64,000 nt of DNA from Neisseria flavescens (GTDB lineage: Bacteria > Pseudomonadota > Gammaproteobacteria > Burkholderiales > Neisseriaceae). The notes below the pieces were generated by a model that saw only the letters and a program-made list of their open reading frames with translations, did no database searches and had not been told where the DNA came from. Below, one piece after another: positions 36,905-47,171 of this stretch. The stretch is taken from positions 620,001 through 684,000 of the forward strand of contig NZ_CP039886.1 in the NCBI RefSeq assembly GCF_005221285.1. Direction: 5' to 3'. The first letter of the stretch is position 1; every line of letters starts with the position of its first letter. The translations under genes and the position numbers were made by a program.

Positions 36905-38710
36905 CTATTTCTCGTTTTTGCGATACCATTCGATGAAGGCATCGGGTTTGACAAAACCTAATAAGGCTTCGCTATGACTGCCGTCGGCGCGGACAACAAA
37001 CACACCCGGAGGGCCGAAGAGGCCGTATTCTTTCAGTAAGGCCTGATGGTCGGGAGTGTTGGCGGTCACGTCGATTTGGAAGAAGCGCTGCATATCGACT
37101 GCTTCGTGTACCTGTGGTTGGTTGAGCGTGTAGGCGGCCATTTCTTTGCAGGATACGCACCAGTCGGCGTAGAAATCAATCAGCACGGGCTTGCTTGGAT
37201 CGGCTTTCAAGGCGGCATCCATAGCGGCTTTGAGTTCGCCGACATCGGTAAACATCTTGCCGTGGTCGGTTTCTTGTCCGGCTTCGGATGGCGGAACCAA
37301 GGTTAAGAAGTGGTGCAGGGCAGTGGTTTGTTTATTAAAGCTTTGCCAGCCAAACCATAAGCCGCCAATCAGCAGTAAAAAGCCCAATACGGCGGCAACT
37401 GTTTTCAGACGGCCTTTTTGTTTGCCGGATTTCGCCAAAAGCATAAGGGCGGGAACAATCATCAGCAAGGTGTAGAGGCCGACTACTGCGAAATAAGGCA
37501 GATGCGGTGTGGCAAGATATACGGCAACGGCCAGCAAAATAAAGCCGAATGCGTATTTGATGCCGTTCATCCAGTCGCCTGCTTTGGGCAGGATATGGCC
37601 GCCGAATGTGCCGATGATGATGAGCGGTACGCCGGTGCCGAGTGCTAATGTATAGAGCGCAAGGCCACCCAATACGGCATCGCCGGTCTGGCCGATATAG
37701 CCCAAAGCAAATGCCAGCGGAGGCGCAACGCAAGGGCCGACAATCAGGGCGGACAAAATACCCATGATGAAGACGGAAATGATTTTGCCGCCGGAGAGTT
37801 TGTTGCTTTGGTTTTGGAAATAGGATTGGACGGAGTTTGGCAGCTGGATATTGAAGAGGCCGAACATAGACAGCGCCAGTACCACCATCAATGCGGCGGC
37901 GGCAAGTACAACCCAAGGCTGTTGCAGCCATACGGTCAACAGCGCGCCTGTCAAACCGGCAATCACGCCGACCAAGGTATAGGTCAATGCCAAGCCTTGT
38001 ACATACACCATAGACAAGGTGAACGCGCGGCCTTTGCCGGCTTTTTTATCGCCCACGACAATGCTGGAAACAATCGGCAGGAGCGGATACATGCAGGCTG
38101 TAAAGCTTAAGCCCAATCCTGCGACAAAAAACGCCAACAGGTTGGCGTTTAAAGTATCCCAAGAGAGCTTGAAGCGGCTGCTGTCGGGATTGTTTGTACC
38201 GGGTTGGGTGGGCATTTGGCCGTCTGAAGAGGCGGACGGTTGCAAAAAGCGGTCTTTGGCGGAAACCGGCTCATCGCTTTGCGGCTGGTAAACCCCGTTG
38301 CCTTTTACGTCAAACTCGGTGTCCACCGGCGGATAACACACACCCACTTCGGCGCAGCCTTGATAAGTCAGCGTCAGTTTGTATTGCGGCGCGGCTTGTT
38401 TGTAAGGCAGGTCAACCTGTGCGGTATGGTGGTAAACCGTTTGTTTGCCGAAGAATTCGTCTTCTTTTTCTTCGCCTTTGCTGAATTTGGGTTCGCCCAA
38501 GACTTTGTCAGGATTGGTCGCTGCAACGATTTTGGACTGGTACATATAGTAGCCGTCAGCGATCTTGAACTGCACGCTGATGCCTTGATCGGTTACATTG
38601 ACTTGAGGTACAAAGGCTTGCTCTGGAGACAGCAAATCATTGGCATCTACTGCGAATGCGAAGCTGCTCAGGCCTAAAAATGCAATGAGGAAATAAAGGA
38701 ATTTTTTCAT
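36905..38710 (-). CDS. dsbD: Thiol:disulfide interchange protein DsbD
   Basis: A 601-residue membrane electron transporter in three parts. A signal peptide and periplasmic alpha domain come first (YQGCAEVGVCYPPVD holds its redox cysteines). An eight-segment membrane domain follows, with cysteines in SFTACMYPLLPI and VGPCVAPPLAF. A C-terminal thioredoxin domain has WCVSCK. It carries electrons from cytoplasmic thioredoxin to periplasmic DsbC and cytochrome c maturation proteins. A DUS lies inside the gene near 37405. Confidence 0.95.
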   Translation of the reverse strand: MKKFLYFLIAFLGLSSFAFAVDANDLLSPEQAFVPQVNVTDQGISVQFKIADGYYMYQSKIVAATNPDKVLGEPKFSKGEEKEDEFFGKQTVYHHTAQVDLPYKQAAPQYKLTLTYQGCAEVGVCYPPVDTEFDVKGNGVYQPQSDEPVSAKDRFLQPSASSDGQMPTQPGTNNPDSSRFKLSWDTLNANLLAFFVAGLGLSFTACMYPLLPIVSSIVVGDKKAGKGRAFTLSMVYVQGLALTYTLVGVIAGLTGALLTVWLQQPWVVLAAAALMVVLALSMFGLFNIQLPNSVQSYFQNQSNKLSGGKIISVFIMGILSALIVGPCVAPPLAFALGYIGQTGDAVLGGLALYTLALGTGVPLIIIGTFGGHILPKAGDWMNGIKYAFGFILLAVAVYLATPHLPYFAVVGLYTLLMIVPALMLLAKSGKQKGRLKTVAAVLGFLLLIGGLWFGWQSFNKQTTALHHFLTLVPPSEAGQETDHGKMFTDVGELKAAMDAALKADPSKPVLIDFYADWCVSCKEMAAYTLNQPQVHEAVDMQRFFQIDVTANTPDHQALLKEYGLFGPPGVFVVRADGSHSEALLGFVKPDAFIEWYRKNEK

Positions 38711-38879
38711 AGTATCTACGGAGATGCCGTTGAGAAACCGTCATTATAAATGATGGAAAAAACAATTGGCTTAATTTATGTTAAATATTGCGAGAGAAAT
38801 CTAATGCTTTTGAATTATATCGAAATAGGGTTGCCCATATATGACCGATAGTCTCATGTTATCGTTCAATCTATGCCAA

Positions 38880-38906
38880 ATGCCGTCTGAAATTTTCAGA
38901 CGGCAT
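38880..38906. repeat. AT-dialect inverted DUS pair after folE2
   Basis: ATGCCGTCTGAA at 38880-38891 faces TTCAGACGGCAT at 38895-38906, three bases apart. This is the second locus of the non-native dialect, and serves as the likely folE2 terminator. Confidence 0.85.
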
Positions 38907-38928
38907 TTGTTTCTATTCGGCTCGGCTT

Positions 38929-39702
38929 TTAAGGATAAGCGATATAGGCGTAAGCGGAATGGTTGTGTATCGATTCGAAGTTTTCGCTTTCGACAACAAA
39001 CGATTCGATGCGTTTGTCGGCAATCAGTGCAGTGGCCACATCGCGAACCATATCTTCGACAAACTTCGGATTTTCGTACGCCTTTTCCGTTACATACTTC
39101 TCGTCAGGGCGTTTGAGCAAGCCGTAGAGCTGGCAGCTTGCTTGCGCTTCGACGTAATCGATGATTTCTTCAATGCCTACATCCGCGTTTGCAATCAGGC
39201 TGACGGTCACATGCGAACGTTGGTTGTGCGCACCGTATTGGGAAATTTCTTTGGAACACGGACACAATGAAGTAACCGGAACCATTACTTTCAGGTTGTG
39301 GCTGTATGTACCGTTTTTGATTTCGCCGGTCAGGGTAACATCATAGTCAAGCAGCGATTGGATGCTGGAGACAGGCGCACTTTTCTTGCGGAAAAACGGG
39401 AAGGAAACGCTGATTTTGCCGGAATGCGAATCCAACAGGGCAACCATATCGGCGGTCAGCTTGTGCAGCGTATCGAAATCCAAAGCATCGGTTTGTTGTT
39501 CCATCAGGGCGACAAAGCGCGACATATGCGTGCCTTTTTGGTCGGCAGGCAGGAAAACCGTCATGGTCAGGCGGGCGACGGTGGATTGTTCGCCTTCTTT
39601 GCTTTTAAGGGAGATTGGAAAGCGCAGGTCTTTGATGCCGACCTGATTAATCGGCAGGTTGCGTAAATCGCGGCTGGATTGCACGTCTGCAATGGCGTTC
39701 AT
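38929..39702 (-). CDS. folE2: GTP cyclohydrolase FolE2 (type IB)
   Basis: A 257-residue enzyme that makes 7,8-dihydroneopterin triphosphate, the first step to folate and queuosine. The metal-site cysteine is in [15 protein letters not shown], and QRSHVTVSL and [14 protein letters not shown] are family signatures. The start is set at 39702, which gives the length usual for Neisseria; an ATG at 39720 is possible. FolE2 can use metals other than zinc, and is often zinc-starvation-induced, but I see no convincing Zur box. Confidence 0.92.
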   Translation of the reverse strand: MNAIADVQSSRDLRNLPINQVGIKDLRFPISLKSKEGEQSTVARLTMTVFLPADQKGTHMSRFVALMEQQTDALDFDTLHKLTADMVALLDSHSGKISVSFPFFRKKSAPVSSIQSLLDYDVTLTGEIKNGTYSHNLKVMVPVTSLCPCSKEISQYGAHNQRSHVTVSLIANADVGIEEIIDYVEAQASCQLYGLLKRPDEKYVTEKAYENPKFVEDMVRDVATALIADKRIESFVVESENFESIHNHSAYAYIAYP

Positions 39703-39880
39703 GCGTGGTATGTCCTTCATGATAGGATTGTTGAGATGCGTGTGGAGGGAATCGGCTCGTGTCGGCCGATTTGCAAATGCGAGATTATATCACTTGCTTT
39801 ATCCGCCTGCATTGATTGTTTCTATTTTTCAGATAGTGATAAAATCTTCGATTATTCACATCTATATAGGCAGAGACCAA

Positions 39881-41038
39881 ATGAAATTCGCCACGAAAGC
39901 CATTCATTCCAGCTACGATTGCGACGAACACAACCGTGCGCTGATGCCGCCGATTTATCAAAACAGTATGTTTGCGTTGCATGAGATTGGCGAAAATGTG
40001 CCTTACCGCTATTCGCGCCTGAGCAACCCGACCCGTCAGGTATTGGAAGATACCGTTGCCGATTTGGAACACGGTGCGGCCGGCTTTGCGTTTTCCAGCG
40101 GTATGGCGGGGATTGATGCCGTATGGCGTACTTTCCTGCGCCCGGGCGATACCATTGTCGCCGTCGCCGATATTTACGGCGGTGCTTATGATTTATTGGT
40201 CGATGTTTATCAAAAATGGGGTGTAAACGTTGTTTTTGCCGATTTGGGCAATCCGGATAATCTGGACGAGCTGCTCAAAGCGCACAATGTCAAACTGGTT
40301 TGGCTAGAGACGCCGTCCAATCCGCTTTTGCGCTTGGTGGACATCAAAGCCCTTGCCGCGAAAGCCAAAGCAGCCGGTGCGCTGGTCGGCATCGATAACA
40401 CCTTTGCCACGCCGTATCTGCAACAGCCGTTGGATATGGGTTGCGATTTTGTGTTCCATTCCGCTACCAAATATTTGTGCGGCCATTCCGACGTACTGAT
40501 GGGCGTAGTCGTTGCCAAAACCAAAGAGCTGGCTCAGCCTTTGCACGACATGATGGTGCATACCGGCGCGATTGCAGGCCCGATGGACTGCTGGCTGGTG
40601 CTGCGCGGTATCAAAACGCTGGCTCTGCGCATGAACGCCCATTGCCAAAACGCACTCGAAATCGCACGCCGTTTGGAAGCCCATCCCGCCATTGAAAAAG
40701 TGTTCTATCCCGGCCTGCCGTCTCATGAACATTACGAACTCGCTAAAGTACAAATGCCCAAAGGCATCGGCGGCGTGGTTACGGTTTATCTCAAAAACGA
40801 CACACGTGAAGCGGCCAATAGCGTGATTAAAAACATGAAACTGGTCAAAATGGCTTCCAGCCTCGGCGGCGTGGAAAGTTTGGTCAACCATTGCTATTCC
40901 CAGTCCCACAGCGGCGTGCCGCATAATGTGAAAATGGAAATGGGCATCAAAGTCGGCTTGCTGCGTTTCTCTGTCGGTATTGAAGACGTTGACGATATTT
41001 GGAACGACATTTCCAAAGCATTGGATACGACTTTGTAA
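39881..41038 (+). CDS. Cys/Met metabolism PLP enzyme (cystathionine synthase/lyase family)
   Basis: A 385-residue PLP enzyme. The PLP-binding lysine is in HSATKYLCGHSD, preceded by VGIDNTFATPYLQQPLDMG. Family landmarks YRYSRLSNPTRQVLE and SSLGGVESLVNHCYSQSH place it among cystathionine gamma-synthases and beta-lyases; the exact reaction cannot be read from the sequence. The ATG at 39881 is the first start after the divergent folE2 region; in-frame residues back to 39659 lie inside folE2 antisense and are rejected. Confidence 0.88.
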   Translation: MKFATKAIHSSYDCDEHNRALMPPIYQNSMFALHEIGENVPYRYSRLSNPTRQVLEDTVADLEHGAAGFAFSSGMAGIDAVWRTFLRPGDTIVAVADIYGGAYDLLVDVYQKWGVNVVFADLGNPDNLDELLKAHNVKLVWLETPSNPLLRLVDIKALAAKAKAAGALVGIDNTFATPYLQQPLDMGCDFVFHSATKYLCGHSDVLMGVVVAKTKELAQPLHDMMVHTGAIAGPMDCWLVLRGIKTLALRMNAHCQNALEIARRLEAHPAIEKVFYPGLPSHEHYELAKVQMPKGIGGVVTVYLKNDTREAANSVIKNMKLVKMASSLGGVESLVNHCYSQSHSGVPHNVKMEMGIKVGLLRFSVGIEDVDDIWNDISKALDTTL

Positions 41039-41047
41039 ATAAGGCTT

Positions 41048-41087
41048 AAAGGCCGTCTGAAGGTGAATGGTTTTTCAGACGGCCTTT
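41048..41087 (+). terminator. DUS terminator
   Basis: A 14-bp inverted repeat of facing uptake sequences (41048-41061, 41074-41087) after the PLP enzyme gene. Confidence 0.75.
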
Positions 41088-41108
41088 AGCAATACATAAG
41101 GAATAGAT

Positions 41109-41552
41109 ATGAAAACATTATTCGGCGCATTGATGGGTATAGTAGTTTTGGCAGCTTGTACATCTCCTTCGGTATCTCAGCCTGAACAAGCCTCTAAAGC
41201 ACAGGTGCAAACTCAACAAACGGCGCAACCTACTCTAGCCGCCAAATGGCGTGTTGTCGCTTTCAATCAATTCACTGAAAAAGATTTGGCCGGTACTGAT
41301 GCCTATCTGGATTTGAGTAAGATGCCTAAGGCGTATGGCAAGATGGGGTGTAACGGTATGATGTTTCAAGCCAATACGATTGGTTCGGACAAAATTGATT
41401 TTGGCCATATTGCGGTAAGCATGATGTTGTGTGAAGACATGAAGCTGGAAGATGCGTTTTTGCGCAAACAAGGCGTATGGAACTATCGTTTTGACGGTAA
41501 CGATTTGATTTTGGAACAAAAAGGCATCAGTATCCGTTTGCGCCGTGAATAA
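41109..41552 (+). CDS. META-domain (HslJ-like) lipoprotein
   Basis: A 147-residue lipoprotein with signal peptide ending LAAC (Cys17) and a Gln/Ala/Thr-rich linker (residues 18-45). A META domain follows, with landmarks KWRVVAFN, the MGCNGMMFQ cysteine loop and SMMLCEDMKLEDAF. Related HslJ proteins are linked to heat shock and novobiocin resistance, with no defined biochemistry. It is flanked by DUS terminators, so it is a single-gene unit. Confidence 0.85.
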   Translation: MKTLFGALMGIVVLAACTSPSVSQPEQASKAQVQTQQTAQPTLAAKWRVVAFNQFTEKDLAGTDAYLDLSKMPKAYGKMGCNGMMFQANTIGSDKIDFGHIAVSMMLCEDMKLEDAFLRKQGVWNYRFDGNDLILEQKGISIRLRRE

Positions 41553-41557
41553 TCTTA

Positions 41558-41595
41558 AAGGCCGTCTGAAAATAAATATTTCAGACGGCCTTTTG
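41558..41595 (+). terminator. DUS terminator after the META lipoprotein gene
   Basis: Facing uptake sequences with flanking A and T runs between the META-domain gene and fpr. Confidence 0.75.
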
Positions 41596-41650
41596 AATCT
41601 TTATAATAAGCCCTATTTGAAACTGATACCGAATATCAAGGAAACCTATT

Positions 41651-42430
41651 ATGGCAGCTTCTCCAGAAGCCAAGTTTACCGAAGAAAAAGTCTTGTGGAT
41701 CAAACACCATACGCCTAAGTTGATGACTTTTGCCATCAGCCGTCCCGAGTCCTACCGTTTTTCGGCAGGGCAGTTTTCGCGCCTTGGTTTCCGTGACGGC
41801 GAGGGCTTTATTTGGCGCGCGTATTCTGTCGTGTCTGCCGAATACGCCGATACGCTTGAGTATTTTGCAGTGTTAATTGAAGGCGGCCCGATGTCGGCGC
41901 GTTTTGCTGCAATGAAAGAGGGCGATACCATTTTGCTGGATAAAACGGCTACCGGTTTCCTCTTGCCCGAGCGTTTCCCCGACGGCAAAGATTTGGTCAT
42001 GCTCTGCACGGGTTCCGGCATTGCGCCTTTCCTCTCCATTATCGAGCAGCCTGAAATCTGGCAGCGTTTCGACCGTTTGGTTTTGGCGCATTCCGTCTCT
42101 TACGCCGACGAGTTGATTTTCAACCAGTGCCTTGCCGATTTGAAAGAGCATCCGCTGATTGAAGAATATTTCCATAAATTCACTTTTGTTCCGGTCACTA
42201 CGCGTGAAGAAACAGAAGGCGCATTGAGCGGCAAACGGATTCCCGAATTGCTGAAGAATGGCGGCTTGGAAGAAAAAGTCGGCTTCAAGTTCACTAAGGC
42301 CGATACGCGCTTTATGGTCTGCGGCAATCCGGCAATGGTCAAAGACACTTTCCAAGCCCTGATGGATTTGGGCTACGCTATGCACCGCAACCGTATCCCT
42401 GGCGAAATCATGATGGAAAATGGTTTTTAA
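41651..42430 (+). CDS. fpr: Ferredoxin/flavodoxin-NADP reductase
   Basis: A 259-residue FAD enzyme of the bacterial Fpr type. The FAD site is WRAYSVVSAEY, the NADP domain begins VMLCTGSGIAPFLSI, and FMVCGNPAMVKDTFQ is the NADP-binding C-terminal motif. It moves electrons between NADPH and ferredoxin or flavodoxin, supporting iron-sulphur and oxidative-stress metabolism. It is flanked by DUS hairpins on both sides. Confidence 0.93.
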   Translation: MAASPEAKFTEEKVLWIKHHTPKLMTFAISRPESYRFSAGQFSRLGFRDGEGFIWRAYSVVSAEYADTLEYFAVLIEGGPMSARFAAMKEGDTILLDKTATGFLLPERFPDGKDLVMLCTGSGIAPFLSIIEQPEIWQRFDRLVLAHSVSYADELIFNQCLADLKEHPLIEEYFHKFTFVPVTTREETEGALSGKRIPELLKNGGLEEKVGFKFTKADTRFMVCGNPAMVKDTFQALMDLGYAMHRNRIPGEIMMENGF

Positions 42431-42442
42431 CAGATAAATGGT

Positions 42443-43515
<1,073 letters not shown>

Positions 43516-43519
43516 CGAT

Positions 43520-43554
43520 AAAAGGCCGTCTGAAAAAGTTTTAGACGGCCTTTT
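43520..43554. terminator. DUS terminator between the deaminase and DUF302 genes
   Basis: Facing uptake sequences, the right copy with one change (TTTAGACGGCC), with A and T runs; shared by convergent genes. Confidence 0.72.
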
Positions 43555-43569
43555 ATGTCGGCGACGGGC

Positions 43570-44049
43570 TTATTCGCCTACGGTTTTTTGTATCAGTTTT
43601 TCGGCGTTTGCCAAAGTGTTTGCCACTTCGTCAAAACCGATGCGGCTGCCGGCGATGAGGGCGCGCGTATCGGTATAGGCGGCGCGTACTTTGCCGTCCG
43701 TTTCGGTAACGAGGACGCGCAGGGGCAGTTGCAGGGCGAAGGCGGGGTCTTTGACCATCAGCGGCGTGCCGGCTTTGGGCGTGCCGAAGACGATGACTTT
43801 TGCCGGCTGCATCGTTAAGCCGTTTCGGCGGGCGGCTTCCTGATGGTCAATGACGGCAAAAATGTCCATTCCTTTGCTTTTTATGGCGGTTTCAAGGCGG
43901 CTGACGGTTTCGTCAAAGCTGTATTTTGAGGTGAGGGTATGCGTGGTCATAGCGGTTTCGTTTTGGGTGGACGGTTCGCCGGTAGGATGTGCCGAAGCGG
44001 TTGAAATGCAGAGTGCGGATGCGGCAATCAGGGGGAGTATGTGTTTCAT
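43570..44049 (-). CDS. Secreted DUF302 protein
   Basis: A 159-residue protein with a signal peptide cleaved near STASAHP. The DUF302 domain that follows starts at KYSFDETVSRLETAIKSKG and continues through FAVIDHQEAARRNGLTMQPAKVIVFGTPKAGTPLM. It is periplasmic. The family is widespread, with no firmly assigned function. It lies downstream of bioB on the same strand across an AT-dialect DUS pair. Confidence 0.87.
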   Translation of the reverse strand: MKHILPLIAASALCISTASAHPTGEPSTQNETAMTTHTLTSKYSFDETVSRLETAIKSKGMDIFAVIDHQEAARRNGLTMQPAKVIVFGTPKAGTPLMVKDPAFALQLPLRVLVTETDGKVRAAYTDTRALIAGSRIGFDEVANTLANAEKLIQKTVGE

Positions 44050-44135
44050 CGTATTTCCTTATCGGTTTGTTTATCAGGCTTCGGACGGGGCGGCACGCGC
44101 CGCGCCTGATGTTGCGCCGCGTGCCGGAGTGCCGT

Positions 44136-44169
44136 ATGCCGTCTGAAAGCCTGTCCTTTCAGACGGCAT
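44136..44169. repeat. AT-dialect inverted DUS pair after bioB
   Basis: ATGCCGTCTGAA at 44136-44147 faces TTCAGACGGCAT at 44158-44169. This is the third complete pair of the dialect foreign to this genome. Confidence 0.85.
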
Positions 44170-44180
44170 TATGATGGCGG

Positions 44181-45233
44181 TTAATAGTCGACTTTGATTT
44201 TGGGCGTTTCCTGCACGGCTTTGTATTCTTCTTCCAATTCAAAGCGCAGCGGATACAAATTCAGTTTTTCCATCAGCAGGCGGTCACCGTCTTCACCCGG
44301 ATTGCCTGTAGTCAGCAGCTTGTCGCCGTAGAAAATCGAGTTTGCGCCAGCCATGAAACACATGGCCTGCATGGATTCCGGCATATTGCTGCGGCCTGCG
44401 GACAGGCGGACGTAGCTGTGCGGCATCGTAATCCGCGCTACAGCGATGGTACGGACAAATTCCGTCCAGTCCAAATCTTCGGCATCGGCCAGCGGCGTGC
44501 CTTCTACTTTAACCAACTGGTTGATCGGCACGCTTTCGGGCTGAGGGTCGAGGTTGGCAAGGCTGGCAATCAGGCCTGCGCGTTCAGCGCGGGTTTCATT
44601 CATGCCGACGATACCGCCGCAGCAGACTTTCAAACCGGCATTGCGGACTTTGCCCAAAGTATCCATGCGGTCTTCGTGTTTGCGGGTGTGGATGATGTCG
44701 TTGTAGCGTTCGGGGTCGGTGTCGAGGTTGTGGTTGTAGTAGTCCAAACCGGCTTTTTTGAAGTCTTCCGCCATGCCGTCTTCGAGCATGCCGAAGGTGC
44801 CGCACACTTCCATGCCCAAGCCTTTCACCGCGCTGATGATTTCGGAAACGACAGCTACGTCTTTGGGCTTAGGGCCGCGCCATGCCGCTCCCATGCAGAA
44901 ACGGCTGGCGCCGCGCGATTGGGCAATTTTGGCTTTTTCGACGATTTCGTCCACATCCATCATCTGCTCTTTGCCCAGATTGGTGTTGTGGTGTGCCGAT
45001 TGCGGGCAGTAGGCGCAATCTTCGGGGCAGCCGCCGGTTTTGATGGAGAGCAGGGTGGAGAGTTGGATTTCGCGCGGGTTGAAGTTTTGGCGGTGGATTT
45101 CGGCGGCTTGGAAAACGAGGTCGAGGAAAGGCAGTCCAAACAAAGCCTCGACATCGCATTTTTTCCAATAACGCGCAGTCGGATGCGGCTTGCGCTCGGT
45201 TTGACGGCGTAAGGCTACGGGAGATACGGTCAT
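44181..45233 (-). CDS. bioB: Biotin synthase
   Basis: A 350-residue radical SAM enzyme that inserts sulphur into dethiobiotin. The 4Fe-4S cysteines are Cys69, Cys73 and Cys76 ([13 protein letters not shown]), and the 2Fe-2S site includes the cysteine in [12 protein letters not shown]. The ATG at 45233 gives the usual N-terminus; an in-frame extension to 45350 is encoded by a DUS and intergenic sequence. No other biotin genes lie nearby. Confidence 0.95.
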   Translation of the reverse strand: MTVSPVALRRQTERKPHPTARYWKKCDVEALFGLPFLDLVFQAAEIHRQNFNPREIQLSTLLSIKTGGCPEDCAYCPQSAHHNTNLGKEQMMDVDEIVEKAKIAQSRGASRFCMGAAWRGPKPKDVAVVSEIISAVKGLGMEVCGTFGMLEDGMAEDFKKAGLDYYNHNLDTDPERYNDIIHTRKHEDRMDTLGKVRNAGLKVCCGGIVGMNETRAERAGLIASLANLDPQPESVPINQLVKVEGTPLADAEDLDWTEFVRTIAVARITMPHSYVRLSAGRSNMPESMQAMCFMAGANSIFYGDKLLTTGNPGEDGDRLLMEKLNLYPLRFELEEEYKAVQETPKIKVDY

Positions 45234-45409
45234 AGTGTGTTCTTTCGTGTTTACAGCGACGCAGTGTCGCTGACGGCTTGACTGTCGGCGCAATGACGGC
45301 AGCAGCAGGTTTGAAATCAATATAAAAGGCCGTCTGAAACGGCGCAGCAAGTGTAACGCTTTTGATAATGTAGAGCAAATGTTTCAGACGGCCTGAAATA
45401 TGGTTTGCC

Positions 45410-45424
45410 CGGGTTTGCTATAAT
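45410..45424 (+). promoter_or_regulatory. Extended -10 promoter for miaA
   Basis: A perfect TATAAT at 45419-45424 is preceded by TTTGC, giving a TG-extended -10. It lies 27 bases before the miaA ATG. Confidence 0.6.
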
Positions 45425-45450
45425 CGCATTTTTAATTTTTCCGTTTTCTT

Positions 45451-46392
45451 ATGAATGCGCCCAAAGCCTTCGCCGTACTCGGCCCGACCGCCGGCGGTAA
45501 AACCGCACTAGCCTTAAATATTGCCCAATCTTTGCCGGTGGAAATCATCAGTCTGGATTCCGCGCTGGTGTATCGCGGCATGGACATCGGTACGGCCAAG
45601 CCGACTGCCGAAGAGCTTGCCGCCGTACCGCATCATTTGATTGATATTATCTCGCCGCTGGAAAGTTACAGCGCGGCGGATTTTGTCGGCGACTGCGTGC
45701 GCTTGGTGAACGAAATACATGCGCGCGGTCGCTATCCGCTGATTGTCGGCGGTACGATGATGTATTTCCACGCGCTGACGGAAGGTTTGAACGATTTGCC
45801 CAGTGCGGATACGGCGGTGCGCGCACAACTTCAGGCGGAAAAGAACGAACACGGTCTGGCAGGCCTGTATCGCCGTTTGCAGGAAGTTGACCCGATTACG
45901 GCAGGCCGTCTGAAAGCCAATGACAGCCAGCGTATTGAACGCGCTTTGGAAGTTTATCTTCTGACCGGCAAGCCTTTGAGCGAACATTTCACGGAGCAGA
46001 AGCAGGCCGCGCCTTTATTGGATTTATGCACGGTTGCCTTGATTCCCGAAGACCGTCATTTGTTACACCAGCAAATCGAAAAACGCTTTTTAAATATGCT
46101 GGAACACGGTTTCCTCGATGAAATACACGCTTTACGCCGCGATTATCCGCAGCTGTATGCCGATATGCCGTCTATGCGCTGCGTGGGCTACCGTCAGGCT
46201 TGGGATTATCTCGAAGGCGAAACCGATTATGACACCTTTGTCGAAAAAGGCATTGTCGCCACGCGCCAGCTTGCCAAACGCCAGTTGACCTGGTTGCGGA
46301 AAATTCCTTTGGCGCACACGTTAGATCCTTACGCAGACAGCGATTATGTTCAGACGGCCTTAGCCTTGGCGCGTCAGCATTTTCAGGAATAA
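45451..46392 (+). CDS. miaA: tRNA dimethylallyltransferase MiaA
   Basis: A 313-residue enzyme that prenylates A37 of tRNAs reading UNN codons. The P-loop is GPTAGGKTALALN, followed by the SLDSALVYRGMDIGTAKP substrate motif and GGTMMYFHALTEGLNDLP. The C-terminal MRCVGYRQAWDYLEG is the zinc-finger-like region equivalent. It carries an internal DUS near 45903. tadA starts three bases after it, coupling two tRNA-modification genes. Confidence 0.95.
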   Translation: MNAPKAFAVLGPTAGGKTALALNIAQSLPVEIISLDSALVYRGMDIGTAKPTAEELAAVPHHLIDIISPLESYSAADFVGDCVRLVNEIHARGRYPLIVGGTMMYFHALTEGLNDLPSADTAVRAQLQAEKNEHGLAGLYRRLQEVDPITAGRLKANDSQRIERALEVYLLTGKPLSEHFTEQKQAAPLLDLCTVALIPEDRHLLHQQIEKRFLNMLEHGFLDEIHALRRDYPQLYADMPSMRCVGYRQAWDYLEGETDYDTFVEKGIVATRQLAKRQLTWLRKIPLAHTLDPYADSDYVQTALALARQHFQE

Positions 46393-46395
46393 TCC

Positions 46396-47118
46396 ATGCT
46401 GACTACGCCACCATTTGCGCCTAAAACATTGGCCGCGCTAAAAGAATTGGGCATTTGTACACTGGAAGATTTACAGGAAATCGGCGCAGTCCGCGCATTT
46501 CTATTGCTGAAAGCGTCGGGTTTGACCGTAACCAAAAGCACCTTGTGGCAACTGGATGCGCTGGTTTCAGGTGTTGATGTCCGGCATATTTCCGAGGAGA
46601 GAAAGACGGAACTGGGTGAGGCGTTGAAAAACCATCCGCCTGTTGCCGTTTTCCCTTCGCAAAGCGATATGGAAGCCTTTATGCGGCTGGCGATAGAACA
46701 GGCCAGACAATCGGCGACATTGGGCGAGGTGCCGGTTGGCGCGGTCATCGTATATCAAGGCAAGGCAATCGCAGCGGCACACAATACCTGCATTGGCGAC
46801 CACAATGTCAGCCACCACGCCGAAATCAACGCGCTTGCCGCCGCCGGCAAAGCTTTACAAAACTACCGTTTGGAAGATTGCGACGTGTACATTACCTTAG
46901 AGCCTTGCTCCATGTGCGCATCTGCCTTGATACAGGCGCGGGTTGGGCGCGTGATTTATGGTGCGGCCGAAGCCAAAACCGGTGCAGCAGGCAGCGTGGT
47001 CGATTTGTTTGCCGACAAACGTCTGAACAAGCATACCGCAATTTTGGGCAGCATATTGGCAGAAGAATGCCAAAGCGTATTGCAGGATTTCTTTGCGGCC
47101 AAACGTAAGGCCGTCTGA
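46396..47118 (+). CDS. tadA: tRNA-specific adenosine deaminase TadA with TfoX-like N-terminal domain
   Basis: A 240-residue two-domain protein. Residues 1 to about 75 resemble the C-terminal domain of TfoX (competence regulator family): TLAALKELGICTLEDLQEIGAVRAFLLLKASG. Residues about 90-238 are TadA, with zinc motifs HAEINALAAAG and PCSMCASALIQARVGRVIYG. TadA converts A34 to inosine in tRNA-Arg(ACG). The role of the extension is unknown. It is transcribed with miaA, from which it is separated by three bases. Confidence 0.92.
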   Translation: MLTTPPFAPKTLAALKELGICTLEDLQEIGAVRAFLLLKASGLTVTKSTLWQLDALVSGVDVRHISEERKTELGEALKNHPPVAVFPSQSDMEAFMRLAIEQARQSATLGEVPVGAVIVYQGKAIAAAHNTCIGDHNVSHHAEINALAAAGKALQNYRLEDCDVYITLEPCSMCASALIQARVGRVIYGAAEAKTGAAGSVVDLFADKRLNKHTAILGSILAEECQSVLQDFFAAKRKAV

Positions 47119-47171
47119 ATTTCAGACGGCCTGTCAGCAAAAACATTTTATTTTAAATTTTCGGATTTCCC

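Noticed and set aside
39659..39880. N-terminal extension of the Cys/Met PLP enzyme
   Set aside because: Lies antisense to the start of folE2; the family N-terminus begins at 39881.
39703..39880. Possible Zur operator between folE2 and the PLP enzyme gene
   Set aside because: Only a loose TGATATAATC palindrome is present and it does not fit the Zur consensus I know.
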